Below, piece by piece: positions 48,401-59,193 of a stretch of DNA of 64,000 nt; the first letter of the stretch is position 1; every line of letters begins with the position of its first letter. The notes beneath the pieces were generated by a model that was not told where the DNA came from, did no database searches, and saw nothing but the letters and a program-made list of their open reading frames with translations. Made by a program: the position numbers and the translations under genes. This DNA is from Paramecium sonneborni (Eukaryota > Ciliophora > Oligohymenophorea > Peniculida > Parameciidae), in the NCBI GenBank assembly GCA_905182985.1, contig CAJJDN010000044.1:84708-148707 (forward strand). The letters are read 5' to 3'.

Positions 48401-51400
48401 ATGTAAAAGGATTTACTATCTTAAAAGATATAATTAAAACTATTGATCCAACTTTTGTTAATTAATATGATGAGAATGGATGGAATCCATTACTTTATCT
48501 GATCTCTGAATATACCAGTATAGCTCAAACATAACATACTGAAATTTATAATAAAAAAGTTTCTTTATTATAACAAAAGTTATTTGAAGAGAAATTAAAA
48601 GAAATACTTTAAGAGGAGGAAAGAATAAATTAAGAAAAAAAATTAAAAAATAATGATGAAAATGAAAAGAAGAACTAAAATCAAGATGATGATGAAAATG
48701 AAGAAGATGAAGATGAAGAATAGGAAGAAGATGGTGAGGAAGAAGAAGGAGCAGAAGAAGATGGTGAGAATGAAGAAGAGGAAGATAATCAAGATGATAA
48801 TAATAATGAAGATGAAGAAAATGAAGAAGATGAATAACATTCTGGAGATTATGATGAAGAAGAAAATGAAGAATATGAAGATGAAGAAGATGAAGATAAT
48901 AATTAAAATAAAAAAAATTTACTTGGCTAAGGATTATTTGAGTAAACAAATGTTTTTTCAAAAGCTTAAGCTAATTCAGTAACAACTAAGGAATAATATC
49001 ACTCAAAAACATTCTATCATAAAAACAAACCAGTCATTGTCTTTTTAAACAACGATTAAGTTGAAATCTTGTAAAATGAAGCTAAACAAGAGTCTTTAAA
49101 TTTATAGGATACAGTACTTAATTTGTATCAATTATTCATCAATTTGGGGGCTGATCCTAATTCAACAATTATAAAGAGAAAATAATTTAGAGAACAAAAA
49201 GAAGGTGAATAAGAAAAAGAAGATCATCCATATGTAGATGAAGGAGGCTATACTATTGCTCACTTTATTTTCAAAAACTATCATAGTGTATCATTCCTTC
49301 AAGGAATTTATAATATCAAAGATATATCCTTGACTGAAGTTGCTTTATAAAATATATATCCAATACATCTATTTGCAAATTCCTGTGATGCACATTAAAT
49401 TTGTGGAAGAGAAAATGAAACAAGTTAAACATTTTTAGAATATGTAATTAAAAAAATTAATGTTAATGTAAAAGATGAACAATCAAATACTCCTACTAGC
49501 ATCATTGCATGCAGATATAGCATTGTTTTTGATGGAATTTTAGATCTTTTAATTTCAAATGGTGGCAGCGTTAATAATTTGAATGAAGATGATGTCGTAC
49601 CATTATAAAGTTGGGTAAAATCAAATAATGTTAAAGTGGTTGCAACTCTTTTGACCAAATTTAAAGCTGATCCTAGCTTCCCTGATAAATCAAAAAGAAC
49701 TGCTTTACATCATGCTATTAATTCATCAAATTCTTAAGCTGATGCCAGTTTTGAGATGGAACATCTTTTAATTAAGAATGGAGCAAACACTAATGCTCTT
49801 GATATCTTTAAGAGAACTCCTCTCTTTTATGCATTTACAAAGATGACTTATGATAATGATTTTAGAGAAATTGATCCTTTTGAAACTGTTTCATCTGTTT
49901 TAGCTGATAAACATTGTGAAGTTGATTGTGTTGATATACATTAGAGATCTCCACTTCATTATGCTGCTATGAGAGGCAGTGTAATATCAGGAAGATATAT
50001 GATAAAAATGAAAGCACCAATAGATGTGCCTGATAAATATGGCAATACTCCGTTGGCTTTGGCATTTTTATGTGGTCACTCTAACTTCTGCACAATGCTT
50101 ATAGATAACAAAGCAGATGTAAATAGATTTGCAACAATTGTTGATTATAAGAAGATTAGATAAGAAGAAAAGAAATAGAGGAAGGAAAGAATTTAAAAAG
50201 TTTAGGCAATAGAATAAGAGGATAATGAATTTTAGACTGACTCAGATGAATAAGATGAATAAGAAGATGAAGATTTTAATAATGGACTTTATGGATCTAC
50301 CAAAAATAAAAAGATAGCTGCTGTTAAAGCATCTAAAAAAGCAAAAGGTTCAGGCTCTTATTAATAATAAAAAAAATCTAATAGAATTTATTTATTATAA
50401 TCAAATAAATTCCCAGTTGGAACTTATTCATATTTTAAATTAGCAATCAAATAAGGATGGTAAGGTGTTGCATACTTATTGATTTCTGATGGATATGATT
50501 TACAAAGAGCGATTGAAGATGCAATAATGGAAGAATAATTTAAGCTAGTTCGTACTTTGTTGATGAAAGTAAAAGATGATGAAGTAGTTTAGAGAAAAAA
50601 TTAAAATAAATAAAATCTTTTCCATATATTTTCAATTAAAGGTAGGAAATGTACAGATGAAATAGCATTAATGATTGCTGAAGAATTAGCAAGCAGATTA
50701 GTTGATAAAAATGCTAAAGATGATCAAAACAATACTCCACTACATTATGCTGCTTAAAATGATTTTTATGGAATGATTCAATATTTATTGTAATCTAATT
50801 GCGATCCAAATATTTACAATAATGATAAGAATACTCCATTTTCAATTAGATTGTAAGAAAACTATAAAGCTTTAGTTTCTGATGTAGAACTATAATGTTG
50901 GAAGGATTAGAATACAAATTTAAATGTTAAGTTCAAAGTTAAAGAAAAAGATTATACCATAACTCCAATTTTGTTTTTAATTTAAGAATTCCATTTGGAA
51001 GATGAAATTATATTAACTAAATTTACAGAAGCTGGATGTGATATAAATGAAAAGACAGAATCTGGAGAAACTTCTCTAATGTTAGCTATTAGGATAAATT
51101 CAATGAAATTAGTAAATTTTGTTTTGAATCATCCTAAATTTAATAAAGATATACACTCTTAAGATTCCTAAAGCAGAACACCAATTCATTATGTTGTATA
51201 ACCTCTTGAATTTGGTTCTTATGAAAATATTTAGATGTTAGAATTGTTAGCAAAATAATTTAATATTAATTAACCTGATAATTAAGGAAGAACTCCTTTA
51301 GACTATGCAAATGATCAAGATTCAGGAACTATGGCAGAAGTTCTTAAAAAATTAAATGCTAAAGAAGGCAAGAAATAAAAATAACCTAGACTTCCTACAA

Positions 51401-53209
51401 GTGTTATTTCTTAAGCTTAATGGGTAGAAGAAGAAATTGATGTTGAAACAGATGCTTAGAAATTCTTAGACTTAAATGGAGAATAATTAGACGATTCAAA
51501 ATAAGATAGAAAAAAAATTGTAGATCCTGCAGGTCAAGAATCAGGTAAGGTTGAAGTGTGGATAGATAAAGAATCTGGCCCATATTCATTATTAATGACT
51601 AAAGTTGATATAGGTAATGGTATCTACTCAGAAAATGTATTTTATAAGATGTAAGTCTTGCATGAAATCAATAGAAATGTATTTATTCTATTAACAAAAT
51701 GGGGAAGAATAGGAACAGATGGATAACATCAATTGACTCCTTTTGAAAATGCAGAGGAAGCTATTAAAGAATTTAATAAGATATTCCAAAATAAAACAGG
51801 AGGAAATGATTGGAGAAAAGTGTAAACTGGAGAAGTACCATTTGTAAAAAAACCAGGAAAATATTAATTGATAAATTTCAAGAACGTAAAGAATTTCAAA
51901 ACTTTACTTACTCCATTTGATTTCAGTAAGAAAAGTCCTTATTAACAGAGTAATTTAGACAAAGCAATCAAAAGATTTATGCTGCAATTTGTTTAGGTTA
52001 AATTGTACAATAAGGATTTAGAATAATTCCATGTCGATTTAGACTCTATGCCTATTGAAAGATTAGATAGAAAACAATTAGAAGCAGCTAAAGCTATTTT
52101 AAATGAATTAACAGATTGTGTAGAAGATTTACAGAAACTTAGACAAAAAGGAGATCTTGATATTAAGAAGATTCAAAATATATTTACTGAAATAAGTGAT
52201 AAATCAAGTAGATTTTATGAATTAGTTCCAACTAAAGAATAGCAAACAGAGCCTATTCCTCCATTAGATTCAGTAGAAGCAATAAATCAAAAATTGTTGT
52301 TAATAGAAACATTACTTAACTTTGAGATTACATCAAAGATTTTATTAGGTGCTCATTTAATGAAACAAACAATAAATCCATTAACTTATTGTTTCAATGC
52401 ACTTAATGTTAGAGTAGTTACTCTACCATAAGAGCATCCTGAATTTAAGTTGATAGCTTAATATATAAATTCATCTTAGAAAACTAAGATTTCAAATATA
52501 TTTGCAGTGGAACGAAGAGGAGAAGCTGAGAGATTTGAACATAACAAATAATATAAGAGAATGTTATTATGGCATGGTTCAAAGATTTCTAATTTTATGG
52601 GAATTCTAGCTTAAGGATTAAGAGGTATTAATATTAATCAATATAAATTAGTTGCACCTCCATGGGCATTTAACACTGGAGCCATGTTTGGTAAAGGTAT
52701 TTATTTTGCTGATATGTTCTAAAAATCATTTGCATATACTGAAGATTGGTCTCTTTATTACAATCAATATAATGGGTTGTTGTAATAAAATGGATATTAC
52801 AACAGACAGCGAAATAATTAGAAGGATGAGCAAGATGAAATTCAGAGATATAGATACATGTTATTATGTGAAGTAGCTGTTGGAAAATCAAAGAATCTTT
52901 ATAACGCTGAATATATTTCTAATTTAGACAGTAATTTTATTATTAATAATAAATTTAGAATAATATTAGTCAGTCAAGGGATGTGGTAGAAGAGGTCCTG
53001 ATTATAAATAATCAGTTGTTTTAGCAAACGGATGCAAAGTACCTGTTGGATAATGCATAGAATATCAATTACCGAAGAAAAAAGATAAAAATGGTAATCA
53101 AATTCGTTTTTAACTCTAACACAATGAATATATTGTTTATGATGAGACCAAAGTAAGGGTCCGATATATGGTTCAATTAGATACTAAAGACACATTAGAC
53201 GAGTATTGA
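45468..53209 (+). CDS. giant ankyrin-WGR-PARP poly(ADP-ribose) polymerase
   Basis: A 2562-residue protein with only two introns (25 nt near the 5' end, 28 nt near the 3' end). Residues 1-340 are Lys/Glu/Gln-rich with nuclear-localisation-like clusters. Ankyrin repeats fill about 345-1950 (for example [37 protein letters not shown]), split by an acidic Asp/Glu tract (about 1050-1140). Then come a WGR domain ([20 protein letters not shown], about 2065), a PARP regulatory helical domain (about 2145-2255) and the catalytic domain. The H-Y-E triad is complete: LWHGSK (about 2360), GKGIYFAD (about 2400) and NEYIVYD (about 2535), as in PARP1, so polymer synthesis is likely. Tankyrases pair ankyrins with PARP but lack WGR and the regulatory domain; this is a different combination. 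Confidence 0.95.
48640..48915 (+). repeat. Asp/Glu-coding low-complexity tract inside the PARP gene
   Basis: A purine-rich GAA/GAT/GAG run encoding an acidic stretch ([20 protein letters not shown] and onward) between two blocks of ankyrin repeats. The other frames of this tract give K/M/I-rich or H/L-rich chance peptides, which are not genes. The acidic tract may bind basic partners such as histones. Confidence 0.85.
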
Positions 53210-53259
53210 GATATTTTATATTTTTATTTTGCTTTAAGAATTTTTATTCCTAAAGCTAT

Positions 53260-54165
53260 TATTATTTAATTATAAAAAAAATTATATAGAAGAAACTATC
53301 ACATCAAAAATATTGACTTTAGGTTCAAACTCTTCAATATTTAATATATTAATAACAGATCCTCCATTACTAATTAATCTTGGTATCCTAAAGGATAAAA
53401 TTTTTTTTATTTTTCATTCTATTTTTTCCTCCTTTATTGTTTTTTTTTTATTTTAAATATCTTTATGTAAAATTTCTTTTTAAAGCTTCTTGGTACCATC
53501 CTCTATTAGATTCATAATTAATTATTCATAGTTCTTCTCTAAATTACTTATAATAGAAATTTCTATTTAATTGGAGTTTAAGGAAGAATCAAAGATTTGA
53601 TTTATTGCATATTATTTCCTCTTTATCTTTTTTGTGTCTTTAATATGATTCAAATAGTCTACTATTCCACATTTTATTCCAAATAAATTGATAATTATTA
53701 TGAAATATTTTAACAGATTTTATATTCCAATTAATAAATCATTAAAATGAAATATTTAAACAATTTACTTTAGAGATCCAGAATTTTCAAATTTTAAGCT
53801 TAAATTACTAAATATCAGAAGCAAAAGTAATATACTATCTTTAAATAAGGCATCATCAATTATAATAAACTCTCTTGCTTAATTTATTTACAATTAGAAA
53901 CGAGTAGTTGTTATCATAAAATGATAAATAAAAAAAATATCATTCACCATGGACTGAATTCTTGACTTTAAATTTATCTAAGCTTGATTAATTTGGGTAA
54001 TTTAGTTTATTATTTAACTTTTTCTAATTTGAACTTTGTTTTTTATATCGTTTACAATTAACAAGGCTTAATCAAATTTAGACTATCAACACTACTACGG
54101 AGAATTTTTAATTAAAATCCACCATAACATAAGACTCCCAAAACTTTGTCATCTTTCATAGATCT
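53260..54165 (-). pseudogene. probable decayed minus-strand gene
   Basis: Protein-like peptides run in order on the minus strand with frame changes and TGA codons. They are MKDDKVLGVLCYGGFQLKIL, then MITTTRFQLQINQAREFI and ISNLEKNYEQLIMNLIEDG, and last KIE-TGA-KIKKILSFRIPRLISNGG with INILNIEEFEPKVNIFDV. The last TGA could be a former TGG Trp. I cannot build a continuous model with standard introns, and no family is recognised. An intact but mis-modelled gene remains possible. Confidence 0.42.
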
Positions 54166-54361
54166 TATTACAGGAGGTTATCGCTAATCACTTGCTAAAC
54201 TATAACTTCTCCACTTTTGATGACGTTATTAAAACATATAATGTTTTTGAAATAATATTTAAATTTAATTTAATCAATTAAATAAGACAGAAGAAGAATT
54301 ATTTAAATAAAAACTTTGTAAAGAGTAATTTAAAAATGATGATAATGATAATTAATATAAA

Positions 54362-55494
54362 TCATTATTAACCTTCTAACAGAATATCTTTGATTCTATT
54401 TTTTTAACTTTCTGTTAGATCTTCAGGGAATTGAATATCAAATCTAATGTACAAGTTTCCAAATGTATATGGTTTACCAAAATCCTAAAATAAATGAAAC
54501 TTCATACTTTAACTTCATCTAATTAAAAAACAGGCATTCCTTCGTTCTCAATCATCTTCACATATTTAGGACTAATATTTAATATATTGTCATACCTAAT
54601 GATTTAATCTACAGGCACTTGTAATTTTCTATTGTCTAAAGTTACAATTTATATTGGATCTGCAGCAATAGCATTTGCCAAATTAATTTTTGCAATATAT
54701 AAGAGATCATTACCTTTTCTTTTAAAAGTTGGATGTGGAGTTTCTTTTATTAAAAAAATTAGATCAGAAGACTTAAATCCTGCAGCTTCATTTCCTAATT
54801 CCTTATATACTATCTTTTATCCAGTTTCAATACCCCTATCAATTTTAATTTCCCTAAAAGATATCAATTCAAATTTATTACTTAGTTTCCATAATTTAAC
54901 GAGTAGTAATTCCATCTTTATTAAGCACTTATCTCTAATATGAAACAGTTTTTGCACAACCATTATACAATTCATGTAAAGTACACTCTACTTAAATTTC
55001 AAGATCTTAAGGTCCTGGAATTCCAGGGAAATTCTATCCTCCAAAAGCATGGCTAAAAAGAGTGCCGTGATTTTCTGATCCATCAGTATCTAAATGTTTT
55101 ATTATATATAATTACCTATAAGTTAAGCAAATGGATTTGATGTCCCAAAAAACTTTTCAAATATTTCTTCAGGATTCCCTGCAAAACTGTAACCGCCCTT
55201 CAGGTCTATTTTAATCATGAAATTCATTACTTCCATTAGCAAAGAAACCTTCTTTCAACTTCTCTTCACCATACTTATCATAAAATGTCCTTTTGATAGC
55301 TAAATTACTTATTAATTATTACGATCTGATAATACTTCGTAGGCTTCTGATATTAGGCAAAAATGATGATAAGTTGTATTTTAATCAAACTTACTCAATT
55401 TTGGATGCCATTTTAATGAAAGTTTATTGTAAGCTTTTGCTACTTCCGAAGCTGAAGCATCACGATTAATTTCTAAAATCTTGTAATAATCCAT
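54362..55494 (-). CDS. DNAJB-like protein with HPK instead of HPD
   Basis: A 335-residue class-II J protein with five introns (23, 25, 26, 28, 23 nt). The J domain (1-70) starts MDYYKILEINRDASASEVAK, but the catalytic HPD tripeptide reads HPK (residues 30-32, WHPKLSKF). A short Gly/Phe region follows (GGYSFAGNPEEIFEKFFGTS), then the two beta-barrel client-binding domains (LEIQVECTLHELYNGCAKTV, FKRKGNDLLYIAKINLANAI, and FGNLYIRFDIQFPEDLTE near the end) as in DNAJB1/SIS1. Because Asp of HPD is essential for stimulating Hsp70 ATPase, this protein is predicted to bind clients but not to activate Hsp70 normally. Confidence 0.93.
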
Positions 55495-55683
55495 TTAATA
55501 ATAAATTATATAAAATAATAATTGATCGAATATTATCACATTTATTTAACATATACAATTAAAATGAGCATTAAATTTACATTCTTATTCTATTAATATT
55601 TAACTGTTCATGAATAATTACAAATTTATATCCAATAAAAAGAGATCTCTTAATATACTTATTATGTAGTTAATTAATTATAA

Positions 55684-56097
55684 TCAGAATATTAATGATT
55701 TTCTGTTTTATCCATTTGATTCTTTTATTGCCTTGAATGTAATTCTCTTTTTTGTTGGAGAAATAATCTTATTTTTTTGTATCCATTTCAGAATTTCTGT
55801 TTTTGGGTCAAATTTACATTTTGTTTATGGTAATTCCAATTTTGGTAGTCTTTGCTTCAAAAATAAAATCTTTCCATCTTTCAAGTACATTTTCCCATTA
55901 CTCAATGGAATTTCACTACTACAAGTTTTTTGTTTTTTTGAAGGAGAATCTGATACAATAACCAAAGCTTATTGACTATATCTCTTTGTTATTGCTAAAG
56001 AATCTGATTTAAAAGTTATTGGTTTATTTTGCTTGAATATAAATTTTTCAATTTTTTCTGAGTTTTCAGTGATACAAACTTAAGAAAGTGATCTCAT
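55684..56097 (-). CDS. unrecognised 137-residue basic protein
   Basis: Intronless frame starting MRSLSQVCITENSEKIEKFI. Basic, with several Ser-Pro/Lys clusters (VSDSPSKKQKTC, IISPTKKRITFKAIKE), compatible with a nuclear protein. No domain recognised. Its ATG overlaps the TGA of the preceding same-strand gene in an ATGA arrangement, which is odd for a eukaryotic gene and suggests one of the two ends may be mis-modelled. Confidence 0.6.
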
Positions 56098-56576
56098 TAA
56101 TTATTAATATTATATTTCATTATTAGAATAATTATAAGTACCTCAAATAATATTGTAATTTTTATGGCATCTCTTAAATGTTCATCATCCAGGCAAAGAT
56201 AAGTGAAAACAAAATAAGTATAACTAAAAATTTAACTAAATTCACCAACATATTATAAGTGAACTTCCTTAATATTTTTTTAAATTCTTTACGCAGCTAA
56301 ATACATAATTGATATTAGTAATGCACTTGTCATCATTAATGAACTCCAAATTAAAACACTAATCCATTGAGGAGGTAATTCTTTAATAAATGGAATTAAC
56401 ATTATTCTGGCTTCATTTACAATTGGAATGACTGACAGATCAGATAAAATTGACACAACATGTGATGGACATTGCTATTGATATTCTTGATCTAAGCATA
56501 TGAAAAGGGATCCAATTGTGCTCAGACCCAAAAGTCCAAGATAAATTATTAAAGTATTCTTAAGAATTGTAATCAT
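56094..56576 (-). CDS. small multi-pass membrane protein
   Basis: Intronless, 160 residues. An N-terminal hydrophobic segment (TLIIYLGLLGLSTIGSLFIC), a short Cys-containing lumenal loop (QQQCPSHVVSIL), a second membrane segment (WISVLIWSSLMMTSALLISI) and a third at the end (KITILFEVLIIILIM). No family recognised. It is divergent from the pseudokinase-MORN gene, with only 26 bp between start codons. Confidence 0.6.
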
Positions 56577-56602
56577 TATTATTAAATATTCGTTAATTTT
56601 GA

Positions 56603-58537
56603 ATGGGAAATAATAATAGCTAAGAATCTACAAAGTTAGCATAATTGTATTGCGAATATCAACCAACAAAAACTAGAGATGAGTGTATTTTAATCAATTA
56701 ATCTAGAATTTGGAGATTGCACTGTTCTCGTTAATAAATCAAATCCAAAAGTGAAGCTTATTTTGAAAGAGTATACTTATACAGATGAAACACTTTTTAA
56801 GAAAAACAAAAAGTAATTTGAAAATAAGCAATAATTAATTCAAAATCAAAACATTCTTAAGATTATTGATATCTATACTACTTAAGATCAACAAGTGTGT
56901 AGTTAATTTTTTAAAATATACATATTGATTGAACATCCAACTTCCTAATTGGCTGCAACATAATTGGCTTCCTAAGATTATTGGGCGGTTTTGTTTGGAT
57001 ATGTTAGAGCTTTAGAAGACTTATAAAATAAATCCATATCACACGAACATATATCATCAAAAACATTATATTTACCTCCTAAAATATGTATTCCTTCGCT
57101 TTATGAATAATCTACTAATTTTTAGCAACTCTTTTAAAATAATAAAGTAAATGATGTTTTTGTATCACCATTACAAGCATTAGCTCTAAGATAAAAGGAA
57201 TTTCAACCTCAACATAATCCATACAAAAGTGACGTATTTATTCTTGGAATGTACATGTTATAGAGCATTTTGAAAACTCCAATGAATGATTGCTACAAAT
57301 AATTATATTTGGTAGAAGAAGTTCTATTAACCAAATTACATTAATTAAACAATGTTGTATAACCCTAATTATTTGAAGTCATTCAATGTATGTTATAGAT
57401 CTAAGAAACCTAAAGACCTGATTTTATTGACTTATCAAAATTATTAGACTAAAAATATTAAGAATCAGCGTCCATTAATAATTTTAAATAATAACTTAGA
57501 TAGTTTGGTTCATAAGACCAGTAAAAAAGCACTATTTAGTCTTAGTAAGTTTACTAGCATTAATCAAATCCTTCTTATCAATAGTAAACTCTACCTATAA
57601 TGAAAGAAATCAAAAGTTCAAAATCTAATGCTAAAAAACCTTCTCTAAGAGAAATTATTACAGAGTAATCACACACTAATTCCACCATGGCAAGTAGAAT
57701 GTAGGAAGATGCTGTTTAACCTAATTTATCTGATAATTGTGATTTTATTCAATAAATTGTTTATTCAGAATAATTTTCACAACCATCAAAATATGATGAG
57801 AATACTGACACTAATGAAAATGATGAAAATTTTACAAATAGATCTTAAAATTTGCCATTACAAGATCATACTGATTAACATGTTAATAAAAATTTTTAAT
57901 TAAAACTAAGTGATATCAATGTCAAGGAATCATAATAATAATTTTCACTTCCATTTGATTTGCCTTAATAATAACCTCATATTTCAGGATTTTCTTCATA
58001 AGGAGAAATATTTGTTAATGAATAATATCAAGATGGTTCTAAATACCATGGATATAAATTCAATGGAATGAGACATGGCCAAGGCATATTTTATTATAAA
58101 GATGGAGGATATTATGATGGAAATTGGTAGTTCAATCATATGCATGGTTATGGTATATATATTCATTAAAATTAATATAGGTACACTTTATTACTCAAAT
58201 GGTAATCCAGCTTATAAAGGTTCATGGAATTAAGATAAATTTCAAGGTTATGGAGTTTTATATAATGAAATAACATCTTAATTAAATGAACCATTCAATT
58301 ATTAAGATTTTGATCATATTGAAGAGTAACTCTTTTGTTTAATTTAGTTTTTGGACCAAATATGAAGGAGAGTTTAATGATGACAATAAAGAAGGTCAAG
58401 GAACTCTCTATTTGTCTAATGGAGAAAAATTTTGTGGCTAATTTTTTAAAGATTACATTAATGGATTTGGGCTATTCCATACATAAAATCAAAAATTAGT
58501 TGAAGGAAGATGGATCAATAATAAATTAATTAAGTGA
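56603..58537 (+). CDS. pseudokinase fused to MORN repeats
   Basis: A 620-residue model with three introns (22, 28, 22 nt). Residues 30-290 follow a protein-kinase fold without its catalytic residues. The catalytic loop reads ISHEHISSKTLYLP (HEH in place of HRD), no DFG is visible, and the alpha-F helix is PYKSDVFILGMYMLQS, equivalent to DVWSLG. A Gln/Ser/Asn-rich linker (about 300-455) leads to at least four MORN repeats (KYHGYKFNGMRHGQGIFYYK, GGYYDGNWQFNHMHGYG, KYEGEFNDDNKEGQGTLYL, EKFCGQFFKDYINGFGLF). MORN repeats bind membranes or partners and are common in ciliate cortical proteins. A kinase fold used as a scaffold is the likely role. Confidence 0.85.
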
Positions 58538-59193
58538 TTATTTTAATAAAAAAAGTAAATTTTTATTAAATGTTCTTTTGACACTTTAATTAAAATAATC
58601 AATAAGTTCTGTTTTCCCTATAAAGTCAATTTAATTTTAGGTGGTATCCAATATTAATTATTTTTGCTTCAATATATTTCAGTTTTGAATAATTTATCTT
58701 GAGTGATTGTTATCTTTCTCATTAACTATGGCGTGCCTTTTTGGATATAAAGTATGACAAAAATATTGTTTAATTTTTATATTTTAACTATTAACTATTT
58801 TTATAAGAATCAAAAGGATTTATTTGATGAGTGTCATTTGGTTGATTAAATATGTGAAATTATCATCATTTATAAATAAAGATTCTTAAGGAGTAAAAGA
58901 ATATTAATATATAAATTATTTTTAAGTCAAGCATCCAATTTAATAATATATAGATTAAAAATTATATTAAATTGAGATTAACCACAATAAATAATAAATA
59001 GTTATTAATTCAAAGCGTTTTAAGGTTGAATAAATATGACAAATGTTAAGGATGAAAATATTATGGTGGGGGTACACTTTTCGAATATGATAATGATTTG
59101 GATATTATAAAGAATGATAATTAGATCATCTTAAGTAGAATAGTTAATAGCTTTCTTCATCGAATATTTAATATTTTAAAATGAAATTACTAC
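58538..59193. other. intergenic region between convergent genes
   Basis: About 650 bp, AT-rich. A plus-strand open stretch starting at an ATG near 59037 (MTNVKDENIMVGVHFSNM) runs antisense into the 3' end of the PHD gene. Its composition is unremarkable, and I regard it as chance. Confidence 0.5.

Noticed and set aside
48653..48982. Lys/Met-rich plus-strand frame and His/Leu-rich minus-strand frames
   Set aside because: Shadows of the Asp/Glu tract inside the PARP gene.
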